Of a stretch of 64,000 nucleotides of DNA, positions 1 to 8,833 are shown one piece after another; the stretch's first letter is position 1; each line of letters starts with the position of its first letter. Under the pieces are notes generated by a model. It searched no databases. It had not been told where the DNA came from and saw only the letters and a program-made list of their open reading frames with translations. The position numbers were made by a program, and so were the translations under genes. This stretch comes from Leptolinea sp964397625 (GTDB taxonomy: Bacteria > Chloroflexota > Anaerolineae > Anaerolineales > Anaerolineaceae): NCBI GenBank assembly GCA_964397625.1, contig CAYNJT010000001.1:69704-133703 (forward strand), in the 5' to 3' direction.

Positions 1-1
1 C

Positions 2-502
2 CATGCCGGCGGCCGATTGGTTTTCCTTGAAGATTATGATATGAACGTGGCCCGCTACCTCGTGCAGGGAGTGGATGTTTGGATGAACACTCCACGCCGC
101 CCGCTGGAAGCCAGCGGCACATCCGGCCAGAAAGCGGCAGTCAATGGTGTACTCAATTTCTCTGTGCTTGACGGCTGGTGGCGCGAAGGCTTTAATGGCC
201 GAAATGGTTGGGCCATCGGTGATGAAGTTGACCGGCAAGATCCCAACGAGCAGGATGAAATTGACGCGGCCTCGCTGTATGACACGCTGGAAAAAGAAAT
301 CATCCCGCTGTATTATGCCAATCGTTCGGCTGATAACATGCCGAATGAATGGATCGGGAAGATCAAAGAGTCTATTCGCACCCTTGCTCCGCAATTCAGT
401 ACACGCCGCATGTTGAAAGAATATATGGAGCAGATGTATCTGCCGGGGATGAACGCGAACATGGATGAAGTTGAAGAAGTTGAGGAAAGTAGTAAGGTAT
501 GA
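2..502 (+). CDS. glgP: Alpha-glucan (glycogen) phosphorylase, C-terminal part
   Basis: Only the last 166 residues are in the window; the reading frame is open to the left edge, so the 5' end lies outside. The visible residues (HAGGRLVFLEDYDMNVARYL, then VDVWMNTPRRPLEASGTSGQK) match the C-terminal catalytic region of the GT35 phosphorylases of the long alpha-glucan phosphorylase type, with the EASGTSG motif that contacts the pyridoxal phosphate and phosphate site. The family releases glucose-1-phosphate from glycogen or maltodextrin in the cytoplasm. The stop codon overlaps the next start codon (ATGA at 499-502), so the two genes are probably co-transcribed. The family is clear; the preferred glucan cannot be told from this part. 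Confidence 0.9.
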   Translation, partial: HAGGRLVFLEDYDMNVARYLVQGVDVWMNTPRRPLEASGTSGQKAAVNGVLNFSVLDGWWREGFNGRNGWAIGDEVDRQDPNEQDEIDAASLYDTLEKEIIPLYYANRSADNMPNEWIGKIKESIRTLAPQFSTRRMLKEYMEQMYLPGMNANMDEVEEVEESSKV

Positions 503-1032
503 ATTTTAGCGTCATCTCTTCGCCGCAGGCCTGGCTGTTTGCCCTGCTGATCTTTTTTCTGCGGGTGGGAGATATGTCGCTGGATACCCTGCGCGTACTG
601 TTTGTGGTGCGCGGACGCAAGGGTATAGCCTGGGTATTGGGATTTTTCCAATCGCTTCTATTTGTTATTGCAATTACATCTGTACTATCACAACTGGATA
701 ATCCGCTGAATATTCTTGGATACGCGGCAGGATTTGCCACGGGAAATGTGTTGGGTATGCTCATCGAGGAGCGTCTGGCTGTGGGGCATATCCAATTGAC
801 CATTTTTAGCATTAACCGCGGCGCCGCCGTGTGCGATGCTTTGCGTATAGCCGGATTTGGCGTGACCGAAATTCCCGGCCGCGGAAAGAACGGCACAGTC
901 TCGGTCATCCTGACGAATGTATTTCGCAAAGATGTCGACCGCCTGGAAACGATTATCCTGGAAACCGACCCTGAAGCGTTTGTCACCCGCGAGGATGTGC
1001 GCCCGATGCGTCGGGGTTTCTGGCGGGCTTAA
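499..1032 (+). CDS. DUF2179/DUF5698 (UPF0316-type) membrane protein
   Basis: A 177-residue protein with about three membrane segments in residues 10-95 (including FFLRVGDMSLDTLRVLFVVRG and a Gly-rich helix near residues 73-90), followed by a soluble DUF2179-like tail from about residue 100 (GAAVCDALRIAGFGVTEIPG then GTVSVILTNVFRKDVDRLE). This order is typical of UPF0316 proteins, whose function is unknown; DUF2179 domains are suspected ligand-sensing domains. It overlaps the phosphorylase gene by four bases (ATGA) and its end overlaps the convergent nfeD-type gene by four bases. The family call is fairly firm; the role is open. Confidence 0.85.
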   Translation: MNFSVISSPQAWLFALLIFFLRVGDMSLDTLRVLFVVRGRKGIAWVLGFFQSLLFVIAITSVLSQLDNPLNILGYAAGFATGNVLGMLIEERLAVGHIQLTIFSINRGAAVCDALRIAGFGVTEIPGRGKNGTVSVILTNVFRKDVDRLETIILETDPEAFVTREDVRPMRRGFWRA

Positions 1033-2381
1033 TCCCGTTCTTGTGCGGCCGGTTTCACCCGCACATGCAATCCATCCACAGCCGTGATCACCACCTGACT
1101 TTGCTTTAAAATGGCTGGGCTGTTTGATTCGAGCACCGCGCTCCAGCGTTCCCCGGCCACCTGGACTTCACCCTCCGGATTAATATCTGTCACCGCGTAG
1201 CCTGTTTTTCCCACCATGGTTTCGATTCCGGCAATGATCGGTTTCTTCTGAGCCAGGATCCCCATACTGACAACACCGAAAAAGAAAGCACCCAACACCA
1301 GCCCGGTGCCGATCACCAGCGGGATGGATACGGCAGGGTAACCGGGGAGGCGGACGCTGTTGAACAGCACCAACGCGCCGACAATGAACGAGATCGTTCC
1401 GGCGGCGGTCAACGCGCCATGCGTGGGGGCTTTAATATCCAGAATGAATAACACAAAAGCGGCCACCATGAATACCAGTCCAAAGAGATTAACAGGCAAT
1501 ATGCCCATGCCATAAATGGCCAGAGCGATGCAGCATATTCCAAGAAATCCGGCCACCCAGCCGCCAGGAGACGATATCTCAATAAGCACTGCCTGCGCGC
1601 CAATGGCCAGCAGGAGGAAGAGCAGATTGGGATTGGTCAACATCATGAGAAGGTTTTCGATAAGCGATAGATCGAACGCATCGATTTTCGCGTCTCTAAC
1701 TGCCAGTATCGTAGAGTTATTTCCAGCCAGCGTGACTTTACGACCATCCAGTTTATTTAAAACATCCTGAGGAGAATCGGCCAGAACATCCACCAGACCG
1801 GCATCCACCGCTTCCGTTGCCGAAACAGCCCGGGCGGATTGAATGGTCGCTTCAGCCAGTTCGACCGCTTTTTGTCCCCGGTTGGCCGCCAGGCTGCGGA
1901 CAGTCGCTTTAAGAATTTCTTTTACCTTGGATTCCATCGTGGCGCCAATATCTTCGCCGTTGGAACCAACCGGACTTGCCGCTCCTATGGCTGTTTCGGG
2001 AGCCATGGCGGATGCGTGCCCGGCCAGAGTGATAATCGTCCCTGCGCTGCCAGCCATGGCTCCTCGTGGAGCGATATAAACGATGACCGGTACTTTGCTG
2101 GATCGAATTTCTGTCACCACACGATTCATTAACTCGATGCTCCCACCCGGTGTGTTCAGCTGCAGGATCAAAGCGTCATAGGATTGGTCCTCCGCGTTTT
2201 GAATACCACGGTCGATATAATCGACCATTACCGATGTCACCGGGCCGTTATATGTTAACAACAGCCCACGGGGATTTGTTCCATTCGCGGATGTTGTACC
2301 GAAGATGAAAATCAGGCATATGGTAATAATGCCAGGGATAAGGATTGATCTCGCGGGTGGTTTTCGGAAATTCGGTTTCAT
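1029..2381 (-). CDS. NfeD-family membrane-bound serine protease (ClpP-like)
   Basis: A 450-residue long-form NfeD protein. An N-terminal signal/membrane segment (about residues 12-30) is followed by a ClpP/SppA-like protease domain: LQLNTPGGSIE near 74-83, and MAGSAG with candidate nucleophile Ser112 and a candidate Lys at 152 or 154, in line with the Ser-Lys dyad of archaeal homologues. Then come four or more membrane helices (about 245-375) and a C-terminal OB-like NfeD domain (about 385-445, GKTGYAV...GEVQVAGERW). Such proteins are thought to act in membrane protein quality control with stomatin partners; no stomatin gene is adjacent here. It converges on the preceding gene with a four-base overlap. 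Confidence 0.88.
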   Translation of the reverse strand: MKPNFRKPPARSILIPGIITICLIFIFGTTSANGTNPRGLLLTYNGPVTSVMVDYIDRGIQNAEDQSYDALILQLNTPGGSIELMNRVVTEIRSSKVPVIVYIAPRGAMAGSAGTIITLAGHASAMAPETAIGAASPVGSNGEDIGATMESKVKEILKATVRSLAANRGQKAVELAEATIQSARAVSATEAVDAGLVDVLADSPQDVLNKLDGRKVTLAGNNSTILAVRDAKIDAFDLSLIENLLMMLTNPNLLFLLLAIGAQAVLIEISSPGGWVAGFLGICCIALAIYGMGILPVNLFGLVFMVAAFVLFILDIKAPTHGALTAAGTISFIVGALVLFNSVRLPGYPAVSIPLVIGTGLVLGAFFFGVVSMGILAQKKPIIAGIETMVGKTGYAVTDINPEGEVQVAGERWSAVLESNSPAILKQSQVVITAVDGLHVRVKPAAQERD

Positions 2382-2492
2382 AAATCCATTATACGCAGTC
2401 TCCTGCTTACGACCATATTTTATATATGCTTCCCGTTGATCAGCGTTTATATAATTCTTCTAAAATGTTAATATTCTTCATGCAAATTTGGC

Positions 2493-2510
2493 TTATCCTA
2501 GGCAGGATAA
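2493..2510. promoter_or_regulatory. Inverted repeat upstream of dnaK (possible operator)
   Basis: A perfect 7-bp inverted repeat with a 4-base centre, TTATCCT-AGGC-AGGATAA, ending 25 bases before the dnaK ATG. It is not a CIRCE element (TTAGCACTC-N9-GAGTGCTAA), and no CIRCE sequence is seen in the upstream region. It could bind a heat-shock repressor or form a small hairpin in the leader. A weak promoter may lie just upstream (TTGATC near 2436, TAAAAT at 2461). Confidence 0.4.
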
Positions 2511-2535
2511 AGAATTTTTGCTAGGAGAGTGCGAT

Positions 2536-4395
2536 ATGGGAAAAATTATAGGTATTGATCTGGGTACAACCAACAGCGTTGTATCTGTTATGGAAGGCGG
2601 AGAACCTGTTGTAATTTCTACGGCAGAAGGCTCGCGTCTTTGCCCATCTGTTGTGGCGTTCAGCAAGAACGGTGAACGGCTGGTGGGACAGACCGCCAAA
2701 CGTCAGGCGGTCATCAATTCGGATAACACGGTCTCTTCCATTAAGCGTTTCATGGGCCGCCATTATGACGAGGTGGAACAGGAACGCAAAATGGTGCCAT
2801 ATTCCATTGTGAAAGGCGCTGGTGGAGACGCGCGGGTGAAGATCCCGGTGACCGGTAAGGAATACACACCGCAGGAAATTTCAGCCATGATCCTGGCCAA
2901 GCTGAAAGCGGACGCTGAAGCCCATCTTGGGCAGCCGGTAACTCAGGCTGTGATTACCGTCCCGGCTTATTTTAACGATAGCCAACGACAGGCCACCAAA
3001 GATGCCGGACGTATTGCCGGGCTTGAAGTGTTGCGTATTATCAATGAACCGACAGCTTCGGCTCTGGCGTACGGACTTGAAAAGAAGACCAACGAAAAAA
3101 TCCTTGTCTTTGATCTGGGCGGCGGAACGTTTGACGTATCTGTGCTGGAAGTGGGAGACGGCGTGTTTGAGGTCAAATCCACCAATGGTGATACCCATCT
3201 GGGCGGTGACGATTGGGATGAACGCATAGTCAACTGGCTGGCTGATGAGTTCAAAAAGGATCAGGGTATCGACCTGCGGCAAGACCGCCAGGCATTGCAG
3301 CGGCTGCGTGAGGCGGCTGAAAAGGCCAAGATCGAGCTATCCACCCTGATGGAGACGGACATCAACCTGCCGTACATCACAGCAGATGCCAGCGGTCCGC
3401 GCCATCTGCAGATGAAGCTCAATCGGGCAAAATTCGAGCAAATGACAGCCGACCTGCTGAATCGTTGTAAAGGACCGTTCGAATCCGCGCTGAAAGATTC
3501 AGGATTGACCGCGAAGGATATCGACGAAGTTGTACTGGTAGGTGGTTCCACCCGCATGCCCATGGTGCAAGACCTGGTGCGCAGCCTGACTGGCAAAGAC
3601 CCCAACAGGGGTGTCAACCCGGATGAGGTGGTGGCTGTTGGAGCCGCTATTCAGGGCGGTGTGCTGGGCGGCGAGGTTAAGGATGTACTGTTATTGGACG
3701 TGACTCCGTTAACTCTCGGTCTTGAGACGCTGGGCAGTGTGATGACCCCGCTCATCGAGCGCAACACCACCATTCCGGTCAAGAAGTCGCAGGTATTCTC
3801 GACAGCCGAAGACAATCAGACGGCTGTGGATATCCACGTGCTGCAGGGAGAACGACCTATGGCGAGCGATAACATGAGCCTGGGCCGCTTCCGCCTCGAA
3901 GGCATCCCGATGGCTCCGCGCGGCATTCCGCAGGTGGAAGTCACCTTTGATATTGATGCCAATGGCATCTTAAATGTTTCGGCCAAAGATAAAGCCAGCG
4001 GCCGTGAACAGAAGGTCACCATAACAGCTTCCACCAATTTGACCAAGGCCGAGATCGACCGCATGATGAAGGATGCCGAAGCCAACCGCGCGGAAGATGC
4101 CCGCCGCAAGTCAGTGGTAGAAGTGCGCAACCAGGCAGACACAGTAGCGTACGCTGCCGAGAAATTGATAAAGGAAAACGGCGGAGCCGATCACGGAGCG
4201 CTGCAGGAAAAAGTGAGCGCCCTGCGACAGGCAATGAACGGCGAAGATGTATCCCGTATGCAAAGCCTGATGCAGGAAGTTCAGCAGGCCGTTCAGGCGG
4301 CGGCTGCGCAAACCGCATCGTCAGAAAGCCCCGAACCTGAACCGCAGGCCAATCCACAGGGTGAAGTAGTGGACGGCGAATTCAAGGAAGCATAA
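2536..4395 (+). CDS. dnaK: Molecular chaperone DnaK (Hsp70)
   Basis: A 619-residue Hsp70. The nucleotide-binding domain starts at once (MGKIIGIDLGTTNS, phosphate-1 loop), continues with the ERLVGQTAKRQ region, phosphate-2 (VFDLGGGTFDVSVL) and the adenosine motif VLVGGSTRMPMVQ, then the VLLLDVTPLTLGLET linker, the beta-sandwich substrate domain and a helical lid. The tail is Gln/Pro/Glu-rich. The ATG at 2536 is chosen over an in-frame codon at 2488 because the protein begins there as in other DnaKs and TAGGAGAG lies 7-14 bases upstream. The gene stands alone: no grpE, dnaJ or hrcA is next to it, and a strong terminator follows. Confidence 0.97.
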   Translation: MGKIIGIDLGTTNSVVSVMEGGEPVVISTAEGSRLCPSVVAFSKNGERLVGQTAKRQAVINSDNTVSSIKRFMGRHYDEVEQERKMVPYSIVKGAGGDARVKIPVTGKEYTPQEISAMILAKLKADAEAHLGQPVTQAVITVPAYFNDSQRQATKDAGRIAGLEVLRIINEPTASALAYGLEKKTNEKILVFDLGGGTFDVSVLEVGDGVFEVKSTNGDTHLGGDDWDERIVNWLADEFKKDQGIDLRQDRQALQRLREAAEKAKIELSTLMETDINLPYITADASGPRHLQMKLNRAKFEQMTADLLNRCKGPFESALKDSGLTAKDIDEVVLVGGSTRMPMVQDLVRSLTGKDPNRGVNPDEVVAVGAAIQGGVLGGEVKDVLLLDVTPLTLGLETLGSVMTPLIERNTTIPVKKSQVFSTAEDNQTAVDIHVLQGERPMASDNMSLGRFRLEGIPMAPRGIPQVEVTFDIDANGILNVSAKDKASGREQKVTITASTNLTKAEIDRMMKDAEANRAEDARRKSVVEVRNQADTVAYAAEKLIKENGGADHGALQEKVSALRQAMNGEDVSRMQSLMQEVQQAVQAAAAQTASSESPEPEPQANPQGEVVDGEFKEA

Positions 4396-4406
4396 GATGT
4401 GATACA

Positions 4407-4449
4407 GACCCTAAGGGTTCACTCCATTAAAACCCTTAGGGTCTTTTTT
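4407..4449 (+). terminator. Rho-independent terminator of dnaK
   Basis: A perfect 13-bp stem (GACCCTAAGGGTT at 4407-4419 with AACCCTTAGGGTC at 4431-4443), an 11-base loop, then six T. It starts 11 bases after the dnaK stop codon, marking dnaK as a single-gene transcript end. Confidence 0.95.
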
Positions 4450-4481
4450 GATTTCTGCAACCCCAAATGATTTATGTATAT

Positions 4482-7319
4482 TTATTTACACGCGGTGTTC
4501 ACCCATTTAAAGAAGAGAGGGCAATAGGCCATGGCTACCTCATGTTCGCCCGTTTCAAGCTTCACACTCTTGAATGTGCCAAATAATCTCTCAATTTCAA
4601 CGGGTACTCCATCCACACGGGCAATCCAATTCTCGTCCCAGTTATCGACAAACGTAAAGTATCCACTCTCCGGGACGTTGACTTCCACCAGCAGATGGTC
4701 ACCGGTGTAATCATGCACCACCGGTTTGATCGAAAATTCATGAGCGTCTGAAAGAAAATCCGCTATATTTTTCTGCCCAATGGAACGGCTGAAAAAGAAA
4801 CGATTTCCGTTTGTCACACCCAGCAATTCATCTCTCTGCGGTGTGTCATTTCCGGGTTGGAAGTAGAAATCCTGGTAGCGTCCAAAATGCCACTTGGGAG
4901 GACTGCCGACCGAAAAAGACGGCGAGAGGGTCAATGTTGAATCTTCATTCTTGCGCGGAGTGCCTGTTGAAATGTCCGTCATCCGCTGATAATTTCCTTC
5001 TTTACGGATTTCCCGCGGGATGAATCCATTATTCCACAGCCACGGACCGCCATACCAGAGATTCGCGAGGGAAATAAGTCCAAACCCGGCGGCTAGAACC
5101 AATTTCTGAGAAGGGTGAAAATGCCGCTTCCAAAGAAGAAGAAAAACAAGGATCCCGGAAAACAAACTGAACGCCATATACGAGTAACTGAACCCGGCAG
5201 ACAGGGCGACCGGATCAGGGTTCACATTTTGATGTAGGATATTTGCCACTGTTTGAATAAGGTTCATCGTGCGGGGGATAAAATACAATTCCCAGTACTC
5301 ATCCATCAGTCCGCGTGAGAATTCCACCCATTGAAAAGCCAGGCTAAAAATTGTCACGGCGGCCAAAGGGAGCCAGCCCCATAGCGCAACCCGCTTTTCT
5401 GCAGGCGTTCGATGAAGCAGAACGGATTCAAAATCTGCCAGCGAATAGGCCAGAAGCAATGAAAGACCAGGCAGAAGGGCTATGCTCAAGCGGCCCCAAC
5501 CGCGCAGCGCGGAGAATTCAGGGAGAATCTTATAGAAGAACAGGAACAGATAGGATTGTTCACCATAAGAGATGTAATTGAGAAAGACCAGCCAACCCAG
5601 AAGCCCAACTTTCACCGGCCATGCCCGTCGTTCGGTTATCCGGTGCGGTTCGGTTTCACCGGCGGCATTTTGTGGATGGGCCAGATAGAGAATCATCAAA
5701 GCCAGACCCAGCGCGCCAAAATAGAACCAGCCTTCCGGACGGGCGGCTGTGGGATATACCAGCGACTCAAGTGAGTCCTGAAAATCGAAAGGGTACATGG
5801 TAGCGTGCTGGAAGTTGTCTCCCGCGCGGCCGGACGTCTGGCTGATGGTGCGGCTCATATGCCAAAGGTAAGGCGCGCAGATCAACACGGAAACCAGAGA
5901 GGCTGTAACGAATCCGGAAAGGAAACGCCACCAGTCAGGTTTTTCCACAGCGAAGATCACATGCCTGACCCGCGGGATTAGCATGAAAACCAGATATGGC
6001 GCTGCCAGGAAGGGAAGGTAATACACATAATACGGATAGCCGGCGGTGAACAGGCAGACCAACGAGAAACACAATCCGGCAGCCCAGCGCCAGATCGTCT
6101 TCCAATCCCGGGCGGTAAAAAGTCTCGTTAGTGCCAGCAGTATCCAGGGATACCAGGCGGCTTCGTGTGCCGCGTTTGTGAAACGCAGCAGTTCCGTCAT
6201 TTTGTAACTGAGAGCCATGGTCAGGGCGGCAATAAGAGCAAATCGTCTTTCAACACGCAAAGACCGCAGCCAGACGTACAGACCGAGAGAGAACCAGCTG
6301 ATGGCCGCCACAGTGTAGACCTGGTGGTCAAGCCTGGTGTAACCGCTGTTGATTTTGTAGTATATGGTCAGGATCAGATTGAAAGGATAAACGGCCTGAG
6401 CGAGTGGATTTGAAAAGAAAGGGTATCCGGCCCCTTCAGATGGCGACCACAGCGGGAAATACCCATTGGAAAGATGATCCAGAAGATAGGTCTTGTACAC
6501 ATAATAAAAAGGGCCAAAATCGTTCCCCAGAGCGACATTATGACCGGCAATAGTGGTGATGTACGGCAGCAGGAAAACCATTGGCACTATCGCTGCCAAT
6601 GCCGCGGCAGCCTGGCGGGAAAACAACAGGTAAAAGACCGCGGACAATAACAGCCCTTCACACAACGCGAGAAGAACCGAGAGAAAACCGTTCAAAATGG
6701 ATGGAATCCCCAGAGAGGTGGGGAAGGGGCTAAAAATTAAGTAATCAGGCAGCGGGGTGTAAAGATTAAGCGAATAGGTTTTCCCCTGAAGCGAAATAGC
6801 CGCCGACCCCTGTCGGGGGCGGTTGAAAAAAACCAGCTCAACCGGAGCGTCCAAATTTCCAGCATAGGTTAAACGATTGGATCCAGTTTCCGTTTGAATC
6901 CAACCATCTTCCTTTAATTGCCAGCCTCCTGAAGGTTGGAATTGATCCAATGGAATGAGTTTTTTGCCCGCAATTACTTCGACCAATCGTGTCTGTTCGG
7001 GACCGCTGATCTCTATCTGGAATGTGGATGAAAACACAGGCGGTTGCCAGTGAAAAACCATAAGGCAGAATATCGCAGCAAATCCGCTCAAGATCAGGAT
7101 CTTTACCCTGATACCGGTATTGAAGCCCAGGGACGGCCATTTAAGACTCAACACCTGAAAAAACAAAAAACACACAATCCAGATAAGGGAGATCAGACCG
7201 ATCTTCTGGTTAAGTGGTTTCTGAAAAAAATCAAACCACCGGCAGGCGATTGGGTAAGCGGTCAGAAAGGAAACTGCTGCAATGTTCAGGTGTTTCCATG
7301 CGAATAACCGATTCGTCAT
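4482..7319 (-). CDS. YfhO-family large membrane protein (putative GT-C glycosyltransferase-like)
   Basis: A protein of about 945 residues with many membrane helices. The sequence GNDFGPFYYVYKTYLLDHLSN followed by a short loop (FPLWSP, GYPFFSNPLAQAVYPFN) is typical of the YfhO/GT-C group, and the C-terminal periplasmic-type domain ends like YfhO (ESGYFTFVDNWDENWIARVDG, then HEVAMAYCPLFFKW). YfhO proteins are implicated in modifying cell-wall polymers with sugars; the substrate here is unknown. The reading frame extends to 7475 but that would overlap the divergent gene; the ATG at 7319 (MTNRLFAWKH) is preferred because TATAAT lies 7 bases upstream, which would give a nearly leaderless mRNA. Confidence 0.8.
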   Translation of the reverse strand: MTNRLFAWKHLNIAAVSFLTAYPIACRWFDFFQKPLNQKIGLISLIWIVCFLFFQVLSLKWPSLGFNTGIRVKILILSGFAAIFCLMVFHWQPPVFSSTFQIEISGPEQTRLVEVIAGKKLIPLDQFQPSGGWQLKEDGWIQTETGSNRLTYAGNLDAPVELVFFNRPRQGSAAISLQGKTYSLNLYTPLPDYLIFSPFPTSLGIPSILNGFLSVLLALCEGLLLSAVFYLLFSRQAAAALAAIVPMVFLLPYITTIAGHNVALGNDFGPFYYVYKTYLLDHLSNGYFPLWSPSEGAGYPFFSNPLAQAVYPFNLILTIYYKINSGYTRLDHQVYTVAAISWFSLGLYVWLRSLRVERRFALIAALTMALSYKMTELLRFTNAAHEAAWYPWILLALTRLFTARDWKTIWRWAAGLCFSLVCLFTAGYPYYVYYLPFLAAPYLVFMLIPRVRHVIFAVEKPDWWRFLSGFVTASLVSVLICAPYLWHMSRTISQTSGRAGDNFQHATMYPFDFQDSLESLVYPTAARPEGWFYFGALGLALMILYLAHPQNAAGETEPHRITERRAWPVKVGLLGWLVFLNYISYGEQSYLFLFFYKILPEFSALRGWGRLSIALLPGLSLLLAYSLADFESVLLHRTPAEKRVALWGWLPLAAVTIFSLAFQWVEFSRGLMDEYWELYFIPRTMNLIQTVANILHQNVNPDPVALSAGFSYSYMAFSLFSGILVFLLLWKRHFHPSQKLVLAAGFGLISLANLWYGGPWLWNNGFIPREIRKEGNYQRMTDISTGTPRKNEDSTLTLSPSFSVGSPPKWHFGRYQDFYFQPGNDTPQRDELLGVTNGNRFFFSRSIGQKNIADFLSDAHEFSIKPVVHDYTGDHLLVEVNVPESGYFTFVDNWDENWIARVDGVPVEIERLFGTFKSVKLETGEHEVAMAYCPLFFKWVNTACK

Positions 7320-7326
7320 GTCCGTT

Positions 7327-7357
7327 ATTATAGCCGAGGCGAAAAAAACCACAGCAA
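7327..7357 (-). promoter_or_regulatory. Promoter of the YfhO-like gene (leaderless type)
   Basis: Read on the minus strand, TATAAT (7332-7327) lies 7 bases before the ATG at 7319, with TTGCTG (7357-7352) 19 bases upstream of it. No Shine-Dalgarno sequence fits between. The start codon would be at or very near the first transcribed base. Confidence 0.55.
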
Positions 7358-7362
7358 GCGGG

Positions 7363-7371
7363 TGATATAAT
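7363..7371 (+). promoter_or_regulatory. Extended -10 promoter of the C39-like gene (leaderless type)
   Basis: TGATATAAT is a perfect extended -10 element (TGnTATAAT). Only six bases separate it from the ATG at 7378, so transcription should begin at the start codon. There is no room for a Shine-Dalgarno sequence. Confidence 0.65.
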
Positions 7372-7377
7372 GCCGAT

Positions 7378-8694
7378 ATGTCAATAACCACTCCCCGCAG
7401 GCGCAGAAGACGCCGTTCCAACCTCCCACAGATCATCCTTGCTTTGATCGTTGTTGCCGGAATCGTGTATTTCATCCCGCCGGTAAAAACCCGGGTGGAC
7501 GGACGTCTATACCTGTGGCGGCTTCAATTCCTGGCGATGGTCCGGTCTCCGGAAAAAGAAGAATTTGTTCCGCAACAGAATGTAACACTGGTCACTACAA
7601 CGGCGGCCACCCTGCCCGCGACCATCACTGACACCATTTCTCCGACAGCAGTGCCTGAAACGGGAACACCGGTTCCAACTCTTTTACCAACGAGTTCTGC
7701 CACACCGCTTCCTTCACAGGTCGTTCTTAAAGGTGTGCGTTACATGGATCAACATGGCATCCATAATTACTGCGCGCCTTCGACTCTGGGAATGGCATTG
7801 TCATTTTGGGGCTGGAAGGGCACCCGAACTGATGTTGGCAAAGTAGTTAAGCCTTATGACGAAGATTACAACGTAATGCCTTATGAACTGGCTAATTATG
7901 CTGTGAATAACGCCGGCTTGCAGGCTGTCACGCGCATTGGCGGCACAGTTGACCTCGCCCGCAACCTGGTTGCCGGGGGATTTCCGGTACTGGTTGAAGT
8001 AGGCGAATATCAGCTTGACCTGGCCAACGTGGTAAGCTGGATGGGACATTATTTACTCATTACAGGATATGACGACGCGAAGAGCGAATTCATCGTTCAG
8101 GATGCGTATAAGGGCCAGAACCAGAAGGTTAAATACACAAGCCTGGAAAGCGACTGGCGAAATTTCAACTTTGTTTATGTGGTTGTTTATCCCCAGGAAA
8201 AGGAACAATTGGTTCAAGCGATCATGGGACCCATGTGGGATGAAACCACGGCAAACCGGGCTGCGTATGACCGTGCCAATCAGGAAATTGGTCAGCTGAC
8301 GGATATCAACCTGTACTACGCGTGGTTCAATCGAGGAACGGCTATGGTCAAACTGCAGGATTACGCGGGCGCTGCCCAGGCGTATGATCAGGCGTTTGCC
8401 ATTTACAAAACCCTGCCTGAAGATACCCGCCCGTACCGCATGGTCTGGTATCAAACAGGGCCGTATCAGGCCTATTATTATTCCGGACGTTACCAGGACG
8501 TGGTCAGTCTGGCCGACCTGACACTCAGCCTGACTTCACATCTTGGATTGGAAGAATCCAATTACTGGCGCGCCATGGGGTATGCCGCTATTGGCAAACG
8601 CGACCTGGCGATTAAAGACCTGCGTACCAGCCTGGATATCCACCCGAATTTTGAACCCAGCCTGTTGGAAATGCAAGCGCTTGGAGCAAATTAA
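7378..8694 (+). CDS. Membrane-anchored C39-like cysteine peptidase with TPR tail
   Basis: A 438-residue protein. An Arg-rich N-terminus (residues 6-13) precedes one membrane helix (about 17-35), then a Thr/Pro-rich spacer (70-112), a C39-like peptidase domain with HGIHNYCAPSTLGMAL (candidate nucleophile Cys132), GHYLLITGYD (His224) and VQDAY (Asp242), and TPR-like helices (about 285-430, with FNRGTAMVKLQDYAGAAQAY). The fold points to an extracytoplasmic peptidase or an inactive peptide-binding relative (peptidase C39-like family 2); no bacteriocin or ABC exporter is adjacent, so leader-peptide processing is not supported. It is divergent from the YfhO-like gene and has an apparently leaderless start. 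Confidence 0.8.
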   Translation: MSITTPRRRRRRRSNLPQIILALIVVAGIVYFIPPVKTRVDGRLYLWRLQFLAMVRSPEKEEFVPQQNVTLVTTTAATLPATITDTISPTAVPETGTPVPTLLPTSSATPLPSQVVLKGVRYMDQHGIHNYCAPSTLGMALSFWGWKGTRTDVGKVVKPYDEDYNVMPYELANYAVNNAGLQAVTRIGGTVDLARNLVAGGFPVLVEVGEYQLDLANVVSWMGHYLLITGYDDAKSEFIVQDAYKGQNQKVKYTSLESDWRNFNFVYVVVYPQEKEQLVQAIMGPMWDETTANRAAYDRANQEIGQLTDINLYYAWFNRGTAMVKLQDYAGAAQAYDQAFAIYKTLPEDTRPYRMVWYQTGPYQAYYYSGRYQDVVSLADLTLSLTSHLGLEESNYWRAMGYAAIGKRDLAIKDLRTSLDIHPNFEPSLLEMQALGAN

Positions 8695-8833
8695 GCTTTC
8701 CTGTATTCTGCCGGTAAATATGATATTCTTAAAAAGAACGGGCGGGCTTTTACCGAGTGTATTTGCCTGTTTTGACATCCATTTTTCCTAAAATCCACCT
8801 GCGTTTCGTTAAGAATTGAACGACCCATAAACC

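Noticed and set aside
7320..7475. N-terminal extension of the YfhO-like protein to 7475
   Set aside because: It would overlap the coding region of the divergent C39-like gene; the -10 box next to ATG 7319 argues for the shorter form.
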